Positions 1 to 9,550 of a stretch of 64,000 nucleotides of DNA are shown in pieces. The notes below the pieces were generated by a model. That model did not search any database. It was given only the letters and a program-made list of their open reading frames with translations, and was not told the origin of the DNA. The DNA comes from Fuerstiella sp. (GTDB taxonomy: Bacteria > Planctomycetota > Planctomycetia > Planctomycetales > Planctomycetaceae). Made by a program: the position numbers and the translations under genes. Positions within the stretch are counted from its first letter, which is position 1; every line of letters starts with the position of its first letter. The stretch covers positions 19,734 through 83,733 of the forward strand of contig JABABI010000029.1 in assembly GCA_014238335.1 (NCBI GenBank), given 5' to 3'.

Positions 1-841
1 CGTGACACCCTTCGCTGGCCAGACTGTCAAGCTGGCCAGGTACAGCAAAGACTTCCCGCCCCTGCTCCAGTGCATGACGAGCAGTATGCAGAGCGCCGGA
101 GTTGCGGGTGGCTTCAACGACGATCACGCCCAGACTCAGCCCGCTGATTATACGATTGCGCTGTGGAAACAGTCCCGGACGGGGCTTCTGATCCAGTGGA
201 AACTCGCTGACAAGAGCTCCGTTGTCCACGATTTCCATCGCCAGATCCGCATGCTCAGGCGGATAGATTTCTCGCATACCCGTGGCCATGACAGCTATCG
301 TCCGTCCTCCCGCGTTGAGCGCCCCGCGATGGGCGGCCCCATCGATTCCGCGGGCAAGGCCACTGACAACAGTGAACCCGGCGCGAACAAGCGAACCAGC
401 CAGCCGTTCTGCCTGATGCCGGCCGTAGGTCGTGCAGCGACGGGACCCAACAACAGCGATGGACAGATCGTCCTGTGACTTCAGCATGCCGCGACAATAC
501 AGCACCTCCGGAGAATCGTGGACGTGGGCGAGACTTTGTGGATATGCCCCTGTCCGTTTCTGCAGCAGATGAACTCCCAGTTCCTGGCAGCGCTGCAATG
601 TTTCGCCAGCCGCGGAAATGCACGAGGTCTCAGCAATACGATTTGCCAGCTGAGCGCCAACTCCGCTCACTTGCTGCAACGTCTCTTTCGACTGTTTCAG
701 CACCTGATCGGCCGTGCCGAAATGCTGCAACAGTGTGGCCTGCAGTAATGGACCGATTCCCGTGATCAGTGACAACGTCAATGACGCGCGAAGATCTGCG
801 TTTTCGCTGTCGCCTGAAGTGACGGGGTCGACTGCTGCCAT
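1..841 (-). CDS. dprA: DNA processing protein DprA, 5' part (gene runs off the left edge)
   Basis: DprA/Smf binds incoming single-stranded DNA and loads RecA during natural transformation in the cytoplasm. About 280 residues are visible. An N-terminal helical/HhH-like region (residues 15-75) precedes the DprA Rossmann fold, which shows VVGSRRCTTYG, then SGLARGIDGAAH, then the NRIISGLS and FAVPG segments typical of the family. The ATG at 841 is chosen because the codon four triplets upstream in the same frame is a stop. The C-terminal part, where a winged-helix DML1-like domain often sits, lies outside the window. Family assignment is secure; natural competence of this organism is only inference. 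Confidence 0.93.
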   Translation of the reverse strand, partial: MAAVDPVTSGDSENADLRASLTLSLITGIGPLLQATLLQHFGTADQVLKQSKETLQQVSGVGAQLANRIAETSCISAAGETLQRCQELGVHLLQKRTGAYPQSLAHVHDSPEVLYCRGMLKSQDDLSIAVVGSRRCTTYGRHQAERLAGSLVRAGFTVVSGLARGIDGAAHRGALNAGGRTIAVMATGMREIYPPEHADLAMEIVDNGALVSEFPLDQKPRPGLFPQRNRIISGLSLGVIVVEATRNSGALHTARHALEQGREVFAVPGQLDSLASEGCH

Positions 842-962
842 TGGTACTGGTCATTCGGTGCGACAGCATACTACGCTGACTTGTGGCCGCGGCAAACGTA
901 TTTCCACCTGAGAGTGTCTTTATCCCACGAACCCCACGTTCCACATCCTTTTGAAAGCTGTT

Positions 963-1460
963 CTAACGCTGCCTTGTACCGCCGGAAAAATATGCCCCTA
1001 GTGACGAATTAATCTTACCACGAACGGCAACCTCTGCCCAATCATCGATATTCAGTTCAAAGACCGCAACGCTGGCGGGGGTCATTGCGAAAGATTCTTC
1101 CGCCCACGACATGACCAAATTGCCGATGCCAGGGTTATGCCCAATCATCAGCAGCACGTTGTTTTCCTGAACAGCAAGTTCAGATGCAACGCCCGGATAG
1201 GTTCCCGGACCAGCCAGATACAGTGAATCATTGGCTTCCGGAGTCGCGCTGGCACCGCACGCTGTCGCCACCAGCTCTGCAGTTTCGACGGTCCGGACTG
1301 CAGAAGAACAGATAATGCGGTCAATATTGTATTCCGTCAGCAACTTTCCAGTCCGGCTGGCCAGCAAACGTCCTGATCCTGTCAAAGGTCGTTCATGATC
1401 CGACCATGCCGAGTTTTCGGACGAGGCGTGTGAGTGCCGCATCAGGACCAGCGTCTTCAT
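963..1460 (-). CDS. SixA-like histidine phosphatase
   Basis: Short single-domain histidine phosphatase of about 165 residues. The N-terminal motif LVLMRHSHA is the RHG-type catalytic motif in its SixA form (RH followed by S/A). A conserved Arg-containing segment (ICSSAVRTVETAEL) and a second catalytic histidine in MIGHNPGIG follow. SixA enzymes act on phosphohistidine of phosphotransfer proteins; the substrate here is unknown. An upstream in-frame start at 1478 exists, but the ATG at 1460 places the first beta strand directly at the N terminus, as is usual. It lies 121 bases upstream of dprA on the same strand. Confidence 0.85.
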   Translation of the reverse strand: MKTLVLMRHSHASSENSAWSDHERPLTGSGRLLASRTGKLLTEYNIDRIICSSAVRTVETAELVATACGASATPEANDSLYLAGPGTYPGVASELAVQENNVLLMIGHNPGIGNLVMSWAEESFAMTPASVAVFELNIDDWAEVAVRGKINSSLGAYFSGGTRQR

Positions 1461-1581
1461 TCCTGCTCTGCTTCTCACGTTTAAAGTCGTCGTGAAATCT
1501 GTGTGAATGCCCGGTGTTTCCGGACGGCCCTGTTGCCCGCAGCGTAGCTATATTGCGGAAAAACCGATACCGACGCAATGG

Positions 1582-2094
1582 CTACTGCCCGCCGCGAATC
1601 GCCGGAGCCAGAAATGCGGCACCATGTGCCAATACGGTCTCAAGAAAGCAGGTTGCTCGACTCTGCATATCTCTGTCGTCGGAAACGCATCTCAGCATCG
1701 TCAGTGTCTGGTCTGCGAATCCCTTCTGCAGATCCTCAAGGTGGTGTATCATGCGTCCGCGAAAATCCTCCAGCGCGTCCACTGAAAGATCCATCCTCGA
1801 AAGTGTCGTTTGCTCACCAGTTTTGTCTCGTCGAAGTTGAGCCAGGGTAGTCGCCTGCGTACGAAACAGCAGACCGCCTTCGAACGACCGACGCAGCAGG
1901 CCATCCGCATCGAACTGATAGAATGGGTCCTGTTCAAAATAGACACTGAACGAATCGTCCTTTCGAAACCCGACAGTAACAATACGCCAGGCCGTATCAT
2001 CACCTGAATGGGTCTCACGACTGAACTCGGCGCGAACCACAAGTGCCGTGGCCTCGACCATCAGATCTTCTTTGTCAGTTTCAACGCGTGCCAT
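1582..2094 (-). CDS. conserved hypothetical protein
   Basis: A 170-residue soluble protein that I do not recognise. It opens with a short beta-rich part (residues 10-55, with FSRETHSGDDTAWRIVTVGF) and ends with a helical half rich in charged residues and leucine (residues 90-150). No signal peptide, membrane segment or metal motif is visible. It precedes the SixA-like gene on the same strand by about 120 bases. Coding is supported by length, by balanced amino-acid composition and by the absence of a better overlapping frame. Function unknown. Confidence 0.6.
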   Translation of the reverse strand: MARVETDKEDLMVEATALVVRAEFSRETHSGDDTAWRIVTVGFRKDDSFSVYFEQDPFYQFDADGLLRRSFEGGLLFRTQATTLAQLRRDKTGEQTTLSRMDLSVDALEDFRGRMIHHLEDLQKGFADQTLTMLRCVSDDRDMQSRATCFLETVLAHGAAFLAPAIRGGQ

Positions 2095-2417
2095 TGAAAA
2101 ACCGTTTCATTAAAGAGCATTTCCTTTGTGGGGCTTTCGAGTCTGACAGGTTCGAACCGTGCGTGCTATCCACTCTCAGACTCTTTCATGAGACACGTGT
2201 CGCAGTGCGAAAAGCCTGTCAACAAACAAGGTGTCTGCAGCACGACCCGCATGGCGGCTACAACAATTACCAGCCTTTGAGTATGTACCAACGTCTGAAT
2301 CCGCTGTTCTTGGCAGGCAAACAGCAATCTTAAGCAATTCATCAGGTCAAAACGCCGGCAACTCTCTTATACTGCCCCTCCCGCCTCTCCTTTCCCGCCA
2401 ATGCTGCCAGACGCCTA
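2095..2417. other. divergent intergenic region
   Basis: About 320 bases between the minus-strand hypothetical gene and the plus-strand cytochrome/DUF1549 gene, so promoters for both are expected here. A TATACT hexamer at 2368-2373, about 45 bases before the plus-strand start, could be a -10 element, but I see no convincing -35 partner. A GGTTCGAACC string near 2149 resembles a tRNA T-loop, but the flanks do not pair. Confidence 0.4.
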
Positions 2418-5400
2418 ATGCCCATGAATTTCGACGGAAACCTCAGTCGCCTCACGCCACTGACTATAGCTGCAGTGATCTTGATTGGTTCCTGTTCTGC
2501 ACATGCCCAGGTGAGCGGTACGGGGCAGAATCAGAACGCGCAGGCCCAATTCTTCGAGTCGAAGATTCGCCCGGTATTGCTGAAGTACTGCTATGAGTGT
2601 CACTCCGCCGACGCCACGAATCTCAAAGGCGGGCTGCTGCTGGACACACGCGAGTCTGCTCGCAGAGGCGGAGACTCAGGGGCAGCAGTCGTGCCAAAGG
2701 ACGTGGACGAAAGCCTGTTGGTCAGTGCTCTGAGGTATGAGAGTTTCGAGATGCCGCCCACAGGTAAGCTGCCCGACTCGGTCATCAATGACTTCGTTCA
2801 GTGGATCGAAATGGGTGCCGTCGATCCTCGCGATGGCGAAGTCGCTGCGAAGTCTGAAATCGATTACGAAAAGGCTCGCAGACACTGGGCTTACCTGCCA
2901 ATCGTGGAGCCGAAACTTCCAGCCGTCAAACAGTCAGACTGGCCGGCAAGTGCCATCGACTATTTTATCCTGGCAAAGATGGAAGGCCGTGGCCTGCATC
3001 CGGTTGACACAGCAGGAAAGCGGGAACTGATTCGCAGAGCCACCTTCGATCTGACTGGCCTGACACCGAAACCGGAGGAGGTCGACGGGTTTCTGAACGA
3101 TGATTCCGCAACAGCGTTCGAAGCTGTCGTTGATAGGCTGTTGAATTCCCCGCATTATGGCGAACGATGGGGCCGACACTGGCTGGATGTCGCTCGCTAT
3201 TCGGAAGACCAGGCCCATACGTTTTCCGTGACGCAGAACACAAACGGATTTCGCTACCGCGACTGGGTTGTGGACGCCTTCAACTCCGATATGCCGTACG
3301 ACAAATTCGTAAAGCTGCAGATTGCCGGCGACCTGATCGGCTCTGAGACGAAGGACTCATACGATCACCTGGTGGCGCTGGGCTTCTTTGGACTGGGTGC
3401 TCAGTATTACAAAAACACAGATAAGGAACGAGCCGCCGCTGACGAACTGGATGACCGAGTGGACACACTGACGCGAGGATTTCTCGGACTGACAGTTTCC
3501 TGTGCTCGCTGCCACGACCACAAATTCGATCCGATTCCCACGCAGGATTATTACTCACTGGCGGGGATCTTTCGCAGTTCCAGACTGCACAATGCCCCGT
3601 TGTGCAGGGAAGAAGACGTACAGGCCTACAATTCTGGCCAGAAACGTGTCAAAAACAGTCAAGCTGCTCTTAAGAAATTTCTCAACGACGAAAAGTCGGC
3701 CGCGGCGGAATCGAAGGTCGGGGAAATCGCGAAGTACATGAAGACCGTCTGGACGTATCAACAGGCAATCGCCAGCGGTAACCCCGTTAAGACGTCGGAA
3801 CTAAGCGACAAGACGGGCCTGAATGAATTCCTGCTGAAGCGCTGGATCGATTTTCTGCATCCAAAGAAAAAAGGCACAAACAGCGCTCTCGCACCGTGGT
3901 TCGATCTTACCGCGGCTGAGGATACGAGTCCAAACATTGATGAAGCTCCCGTAACCGTGACGGATGTTGCCACCGCATTTCAGCAGCGCGTGCAGAGGTT
4001 ACTGAACGTGCGACATGGAATCGCCACAACCAATCTTGTCGTATCAAATGCTGACATGCCTCACGAGCCTGGTCGTCCTCGATTCGTGACACCGCTGGTC
4101 ACAAAAATCCACCCCACGGCCGGGATCGACGTTGACATCACCGGCGCAAAGCAACTGTATCTGGTGGTGTCTGACGGCGGAAATGGCAAGAGCTGCGATC
4201 ATGCCGACTGGCTGGACCCTAAACTGGTGGGACCGAACGGTGAGCTGAAACTCACGGAAGTAAAATGGAAATCACTGGAAGGGTTTTCGGGAGGGAAAAT
4301 CGATAAAAACTATCAGGGGCAGCCGCTTAAGGTTGGCGGAAAGACTTATCCCGTCGGTATCGGAGTTCACGCTCACACCGTGATCGCCTACGATCTGCCG
4401 GAAGGCTATGAGCGTTTCCGGGCGATTGGTGGTCTGGACAACAGCGGCGCAAATCAGGGCGGCTGTGGTGATCAGGCCAGCATTCAGTTCAGTGTTTACA
4501 CGGAAAAGCCGGTGGAAGGACCAGTCGGCCCGGGCAATGACCTGCTGACGATTGTGCTGGGCACGGACGGGCCGCTGGCCGTCCGTGATGCCGACCTGGA
4601 ACAATTTCTGACGGGCGAAAAAAAAGAGCAGTTTATAAAACTGCAAGCCGATTCGCAGACGGCAAAAACGTCGGCCCCTCCGATGTATCCGATCGCTCAT
4701 TCGTACACCGATTCCAGCGGCGCAGACATGCACGTTTTTGTCCGTGGCAACCCGGCTCGCAAACGAGAAATCGCGCCGCGCCGATTTCTGCGAGTGCTTG
4801 CGGGCGCCGACCGTCCTCATTTTCAGAACGGCAGCGGACGGTACGATCTGGCCGAAGCTATTGGCAGCCCCGATAATCCGCTGACAGCTCGAGTCATCGT
4901 GAATCGCATCTGGCAGCATCATTTCGGTCGGGGGATCGTCGCCACGCCGAGCAATTTTGGCACACTCGGCGATGCGCCCACTCATCCCCGGTTGCTTAAC
5001 TACCTTGCGGCACGTTTTATTGAGTCCAACTGGTCCATCAAGACGCTTCATCGTGAAATCATGCTGTCATCGACATATCGGCTAAGCACCGCGTTCGACC
5101 AGGGCAATACCGAAATCGACGCGGACAATCGCTTTCTGTGGCAGATGAAGCGAAGACGACTGGATGTCGAATCATGGCGAGACGCTCTGCTGGATGTTTC
5201 GGGGACGCTGGATCGAACCATGGGTGGCCCGTCAATGAACCTTGCGGATGCGGGCAACGTACGTCGGACAATCTATGCCAAAATCAGCCGCCATGAACTG
5301 GATGGCCTGCTGCGACTGTTCGACTTCCCCGACGCCAACATCACCAGTTCCAAACGCACCGAAACCACAGTGCCGCAGCAGCAGCTTTTTGTGCTGAACA

Positions 5401-5645
5401 GCCCGTTTATGGTCGAACAGGCGAAGGCCTTTGCTGCTCGGTTGCATATGGAAGCGTCACAAAACGACGAAGCCCGCATTCGACGGGCATTTCTGCTGGC
5501 CTATGCCAGACCACCCAGCGAACTCGAATCGAAAATCGGTCTGAGTTACCTGCACGGTGAAAAGGATCCAAAGAACGACCTGTCGCAGTGGCAGAGTTAT
5601 GCGCAGGTGCTGCTTGGCAGCAATGAGTTCATGTACCTTGATTAG
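2418..5645 (+). CDS. planctomycete cytochrome-type DUF1549/DUF1553 protein with NPCBM-like insert
   Basis: Large exported protein of 1075 residues. An N-terminal signal peptide (about 1-30) ends near SAHA. A PSCyt1-type cytochrome domain follows with the heme motif CYECH (near residue 58). DUF1549 comes next (about 175-395, including ERWGRHWLDVARYS) and ends with a second heme-like motif CARCHDHKFDPI. A middle segment (about 560-700) with YPVGIGVHAH and GGLDNSG resembles an NPCBM-type carbohydrate-binding module. DUF1553 fills the C-terminal third. In Planctomycetes such proteins are usually encoded next to a DUF1501 gene, as here (56 bases downstream). The biochemical role is not established; extracytoplasmic redox or polysaccharide breakdown is inferred from the domains. 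Two in-frame ATGs (2418 and 2424) are possible starts. Confidence 0.9.
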   Translation: MPMNFDGNLSRLTPLTIAAVILIGSCSAHAQVSGTGQNQNAQAQFFESKIRPVLLKYCYECHSADATNLKGGLLLDTRESARRGGDSGAAVVPKDVDESLLVSALRYESFEMPPTGKLPDSVINDFVQWIEMGAVDPRDGEVAAKSEIDYEKARRHWAYLPIVEPKLPAVKQSDWPASAIDYFILAKMEGRGLHPVDTAGKRELIRRATFDLTGLTPKPEEVDGFLNDDSATAFEAVVDRLLNSPHYGERWGRHWLDVARYSEDQAHTFSVTQNTNGFRYRDWVVDAFNSDMPYDKFVKLQIAGDLIGSETKDSYDHLVALGFFGLGAQYYKNTDKERAAADELDDRVDTLTRGFLGLTVSCARCHDHKFDPIPTQDYYSLAGIFRSSRLHNAPLCREEDVQAYNSGQKRVKNSQAALKKFLNDEKSAAAESKVGEIAKYMKTVWTYQQAIASGNPVKTSELSDKTGLNEFLLKRWIDFLHPKKKGTNSALAPWFDLTAAEDTSPNIDEAPVTVTDVATAFQQRVQRLLNVRHGIATTNLVVSNADMPHEPGRPRFVTPLVTKIHPTAGIDVDITGAKQLYLVVSDGGNGKSCDHADWLDPKLVGPNGELKLTEVKWKSLEGFSGGKIDKNYQGQPLKVGGKTYPVGIGVHAHTVIAYDLPEGYERFRAIGGLDNSGANQGGCGDQASIQFSVYTEKPVEGPVGPGNDLLTIVLGTDGPLAVRDADLEQFLTGEKKEQFIKLQADSQTAKTSAPPMYPIAHSYTDSSGADMHVFVRGNPARKREIAPRRFLRVLAGADRPHFQNGSGRYDLAEAIGSPDNPLTARVIVNRIWQHHFGRGIVATPSNFGTLGDAPTHPRLLNYLAARFIESNWSIKTLHREIMLSSTYRLSTAFDQGNTEIDADNRFLWQMKRRRLDVESWRDALLDVSGTLDRTMGGPSMNLADAGNVRRTIYAKISRHELDGLLRLFDFPDANITSSKRTETTVPQQQLFVLNSPFMVEQAKAFAARLHMEASQNDEARIRRAFLLAYARPPSELESKIGLSYLHGEKDPKNDLSQWQSYAQVLLGSNEFMYLD

Positions 5646-5701
5646 TTGAATCGCAACGGCAGCTGCGAACATCCACGACAAGCAGATCACTGAAGCTGAA
5701 A

Positions 5702-7117
5702 ATGAACATCTACCCACAACAACTCGGCCTCAGCCGGCGCCAATCTTTGCAACGAATGGGCACCGGCATTGGTATGCTGGGCCTGGCCGGCATACTTGCT
5801 CAGGATGGAACACTGGCTTCTGCAGCTCTCCCGGCTTCCGCCAGCCCTCTCGCGCCAAAGCCTGCCCACTTTGCACCACGGGCAAAGCACATCATCCACC
5901 TGTTCATGAACGGAGGGCCATCACAGGTCGATACCTTCGACCCCAAGCCCGCTCTTGAAAAACACAATGGTCAGCGTCCGCCGGCAGCAAATCTAAGTAC
6001 GGAACGCAAGACCGGCGGGCTGCTGATGTCACCGTTTAAATTCAGGAAGTACGGCCAGTCAGCAATCGAAGTCAGTGATCTGTTTCCCAACGTGGGATCG
6101 TGCATCGACGACATTTGTGTCATCCGTTCGATGCACACCAACATTCCCAATCACGAACCATCGTTGCTGATGATGAACAGCGGAGAAACGCAGCCCACGC
6201 GACCTGCCATGGGGTCGTGGCTGCTGTATGGACTGGGCACCGAAAATCAGAACCTGCCGGGCTTCGTTGTCCTGTGCCCGGGTAAACCCGTTGTCGGTCC
6301 GCAGTTGTGGAGTAACAGTTTTCTGCCCGGTGTCTTTCAGGGCACTCACATTAATCACGCGAACAGCCTCGACCCCAAGAAGGTCATTCGTCATGTCGAT
6401 AACCAGTATCTGACGCGCACGGCCCAACGACGTCAACTGGACGTCATGAAGCAGATGAATGAACTTCACCTTGCACAACGAGGCGGACAGGATAACCGTC
6501 TGGAAGGGCGTATCGAGTCACTGGAGATGGCCTTCCGAATGCAAACGGAGGCTCAGACCGTATTCGACCTTGCCAAAGAAACAAAGACGACGCAGGACGC
6601 ATACGGTTCCGGTCAGTTCGCCAGGGGCTGCCTTGCGGCCAGACGGCTGGTTGAAAGTGGCGTGCGGATGGTTCAGGTTTACTATGGCAACGGTCAGCCG
6701 TGGGACGACCACGGCGACATCAAGGCGCATGCAGACAAGGCCAAGAATGTCGATCAGCCAATCGCAGCACTCATCAAAGACCTGAAGGAACGTGACTTAC
6801 TCAAGGATACTCTGATTGTCTGGGGTGGTGAGTTCGGCAGGACTCCTGTTGCAGAAAACGGAAACGGTCGCGATCACAATCACCACGGCTTCACCATGTG
6901 GCTGGCGGGAGGCGGCGTGAAAGGCGGGACGACCTACGGCGCCACAGACGAATTCGGATTTGCTGCTGTCGACAAAAAGGTGCATGTGCACGATTTGCAC
7001 GCCACGATTCTGCACCTGATGGGACTTGATCACGAGAAACTCACGTTTCGATACAGCGGTCGTGATTTTCGCCTTACGGATGTACACGGACAGGTCATCA
7101 GAGATCTGTTCGCCTGA
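5702..7117 (+). CDS. DUF1501 family protein
   Basis: 471-residue member of DUF1501, a family with an alkaline-phosphatase/sulfatase-like fold. The N terminus carries a Tat-like leader (SRRQSLQRMG, then a Gly/Leu-rich stretch to about residue 40). Family landmarks are HIIHLFMNGGPSQVDTFDPKP near residue 65 and, towards the C terminus, WGGEFGRTPVAENGNGRDHNHHGF, which carries the likely metal ligands. It starts 56 bases after the DUF1549/DUF1553 gene, so the two are probably cotranscribed and act together in the periplasm. Substrate unknown. Confidence 0.9.
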   Translation: MNIYPQQLGLSRRQSLQRMGTGIGMLGLAGILAQDGTLASAALPASASPLAPKPAHFAPRAKHIIHLFMNGGPSQVDTFDPKPALEKHNGQRPPAANLSTERKTGGLLMSPFKFRKYGQSAIEVSDLFPNVGSCIDDICVIRSMHTNIPNHEPSLLMMNSGETQPTRPAMGSWLLYGLGTENQNLPGFVVLCPGKPVVGPQLWSNSFLPGVFQGTHINHANSLDPKKVIRHVDNQYLTRTAQRRQLDVMKQMNELHLAQRGGQDNRLEGRIESLEMAFRMQTEAQTVFDLAKETKTTQDAYGSGQFARGCLAARRLVESGVRMVQVYYGNGQPWDDHGDIKAHADKAKNVDQPIAALIKDLKERDLLKDTLIVWGGEFGRTPVAENGNGRDHNHHGFTMWLAGGGVKGGTTYGATDEFGFAAVDKKVHVHDLHATILHLMGLDHEKLTFRYSGRDFRLTDVHGQVIRDLFA

Positions 7118-7270
7118 TCGAGTACAGGGCTGACGCCGTGACTGCACAGAGCAAGACACATCGCAAACGTCGATGTCCGGCCGTTGACTATTGTCACACC
7201 GCTGCGATTTACGGCGAAGAAGGACTTTTCTACCGCAGCCTGAGATAAGCAGCTGACTGTTCCCTCGCCT

Positions 7271-7619
7271 GTGAATGTTCGTATCGACCCAGGTCCCGGC
7301 CCGAAGATCAGTTCCGACAGGCGTTCGATGTCGCATTCGGACACCGTCGACGGCGGAACGCACGTTTATCTAAAGTTTCCATTTCCGGTTGAGTTGTCGG
7401 CCATGTGGATCTACTCCGGCCACAGCGGTTCGTACCATTCGGCCACGCTTGCCAGCGCTCTGGTGCCCCGCGACGGTAGCAGTTATCGGGAAGTTGGAAA
7501 CAGGAAGTTCCGAGAACGTGACGCCCAGTAAGAGTCAAAAAATCACGTTTCGTGGAATTCGGTTTTATTGGGGCGACACAGAGATCTTTCGACGGGCGAT
7601 ATGCCTCGTGAAGCCCTGA
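7271..7619 (+). pseudogene. remnant of a discoidin (F5/8 type C)-like domain, frameshifted
   Basis: Two adjoining reading frames together resemble the end of an exported discoidin-like domain. The first (7271-7531) contains VYLKFPFPVELSAMWIYSGHSG followed by DGSSYREVG, a typical beta-sandwich pattern. It stops at 7531. The next frame, up to 7619, continues with ITFRGIRFYWGDTEIF, which looks like the closing strand of the same kind of domain. No plausible start or signal peptide lies upstream within 7118-7270. I read this as a decayed gene fragment left after the DUF1549/DUF1501 operon. It could still be chance; the similarity is judged by eye. Confidence 0.4.
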
Positions 7620-7679
7620 CAGACGCAGGTTGCTGGATACCAACGTCAGACCGTCTCAGAATTGCCGGACACACGAACG

Positions 7680-9272
7680 TCATTCTCCTGCGGCGTCGTT
7701 AGCCCCGTTTTCAAATCTGACGAAACGCCCTGGCAACTGCGAATTGCCGTCAAACGAAACCGGCTTTCCTTCACGGACGACTGCTGTTCCACTGACGAAC
7801 ACGTCTGAGATTCCCGTCGCTCCCAGGTGCGGTTCATCATAGGTGGCATGGTCCTGAACTTTGTCCTGCTGGAAAACGACGACATCCGCGACAGCGCCTT
7901 CGCAAATGACGCCTCGATCCTTGATACCAAATCGATCCGCGGCGTGTCCCGACAGTTTGTAGACTGCGTCTTCGATCGACATCAGCCCATGCTCACGCAC
8001 ACATGTGCCCAGCAGTCGAGCAGCTGAGCCAAACTGACGCGGGTGAATCATGCCTCCCTCGGCATAAATACCGTCGCTGCCCATCATGTACAGATCGTGT
8101 TGCAGAAACGGATCAATCAGGCGGTCGTCTCCTTCCAGGTAAACGCACAGGACGGCCAGACGTTCTTCAATCAGCAGATTCAACAGCGCTTCTTCCGCCG
8201 GCAGCCCTGTGAATTCAACGTACTCACTGAGCAACGATCCCTGGTGCACGGAATTCTCTTTGCTCTGCACCCACGCGATGCGAATGCCGTCCAGATCCAG
8301 CTTGTAATCCCGCAATCCGTCTCGAAACCGTTCCTGCACGTCCGGGGCCTGCAGCCGTCCCAGCGCGGCCAGCGGACCGTGCTCCCAGATTTCGTATGGC
8401 AACAGATAGTTGAGCATCGTGGAACCCGGCATGTAGGGATACACGTCGAAGCTCAGCGAGACCTCTTGGCGAGCGTGTTCAACCCAGTCCAGCACGATAT
8501 CCGCGGCTTCGCCCGTACCGGCTTTCAAGTGCGAGATGTGCAGATGTGCTCCCGATTCTCGAGCGATATGTAACGCCTCGTCGAGCGCCGGCACCATGCC
8601 GAGTTTGTAGCGAATGTGGGGGACATACAGACCATTGAACTCGGCCACAACTTTGCACGCTTCGATCAATTCCTGAGTCGTCGCGAAACACTGCACGATG
8701 TAATCCAGCCCGGTTGACAGACCCACAGCTCCCGCTTCCATTCCTTTGCGAATTTCGGCCCGAATCGACCGCATCTGGAAGTCATCCACCGGTCGACTGC
8801 TGAAACCGCACACCAGTGACCGCACGTTGGCATAGGGCACGTGCAGCATTGAGTTCTGAGTTGTTCGTCTGTCCAGTCGGCGACCAAAGTCCTCCATGGA
8901 CTGCCAACCCTCGTAATCACTCAGCCTCAGACCATCCAGCGCACGCAGATAAAAGAACCATTCCCGCCAGGTTTGTTCGTTCACGGGGGCGTATCCGATG
9001 CCATCCAGCAGCACGACTTCAGTCGTGAAACCCTGCAGAGTCTTGGCCGTCTGCAGCGGTTCCCGAATCATCCAACCGTCGGAATGGTTATGAACATCGA
9101 CGAATCCAGGGGCGACGACCTGGCCAAACGCGTCTATGGTGTGACGCGATTCCGCGGCAGAAAGGTCGCCAATGGCCGTGATTCGATCTCCGGAAATGCC
9201 CACGTCGGCTCGAAAAGCACGCGATCGGGTGCCGTCGACTACATTTCCGCCGCGAATGACTGTTTCAAACAT
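7680..9272 (-). CDS. N-acyl-D-amino-acid deacylase family amidohydrolase
   Basis: 530-residue metal-dependent amidohydrolase. The N-terminal small beta domain has the signature IRGGNVVDGTRS, followed by the zinc motif DVHNHSD (His61 and His63). HISHLKAG (near residue 250) and the metal-site aspartate in MMGSDGIYAEG (near 390) follow. The C terminus returns to the beta domain with GAVADVVVF. This order matches D-aminoacylases and dihydroorotase-like enzymes that hydrolyse N-acyl-D-amino acids. The ATG at 9272 is chosen over a longer frame from 9362 because it directly precedes the first beta strand. No signal peptide, so probably cytoplasmic. It stands alone but is thematically linked to the D-amino-acid cluster at 29-37 kb. 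Confidence 0.82.
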   Translation of the reverse strand: MFETVIRGGNVVDGTRSRAFRADVGISGDRITAIGDLSAAESRHTIDAFGQVVAPGFVDVHNHSDGWMIREPLQTAKTLQGFTTEVVLLDGIGYAPVNEQTWREWFFYLRALDGLRLSDYEGWQSMEDFGRRLDRRTTQNSMLHVPYANVRSLVCGFSSRPVDDFQMRSIRAEIRKGMEAGAVGLSTGLDYIVQCFATTQELIEACKVVAEFNGLYVPHIRYKLGMVPALDEALHIARESGAHLHISHLKAGTGEAADIVLDWVEHARQEVSLSFDVYPYMPGSTMLNYLLPYEIWEHGPLAALGRLQAPDVQERFRDGLRDYKLDLDGIRIAWVQSKENSVHQGSLLSEYVEFTGLPAEEALLNLLIEERLAVLCVYLEGDDRLIDPFLQHDLYMMGSDGIYAEGGMIHPRQFGSAARLLGTCVREHGLMSIEDAVYKLSGHAADRFGIKDRGVICEGAVADVVVFQQDKVQDHATYDEPHLGATGISDVFVSGTAVVREGKPVSFDGNSQLPGRFVRFENGANDAAGE

Positions 9273-9550
9273 GAGGGACAATTGCCTTGGAAATACGGGA
9301 TTATCGCGATGATTGGCCGTAATCGCGTGCCAAACGCGTGTAAAAAACGGAAACACCGTCAAAATTTAGTAAAATTGCAGCCACCCATTGGCTGGAAAAC
9401 AAGGCATTGGAGCGGTTCGGCTGGACTTGATTTCATCTCGTCACGAAAATGCCGGACTTCATTTCTGAAGGGCTACCGGGACCTGTCTACCCAAACGGAA
9501 ATGTGCCATTTCCAGGCACCTGCCCTTCCGCCTCATCTTTGGCGACCCAA

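Noticed and set aside
2140..2170. GGTTCGAACC string resembling a tRNA T-loop
   Set aside because: The flanking bases do not form the T-stem, and no acceptor or anticodon stem can be drawn.
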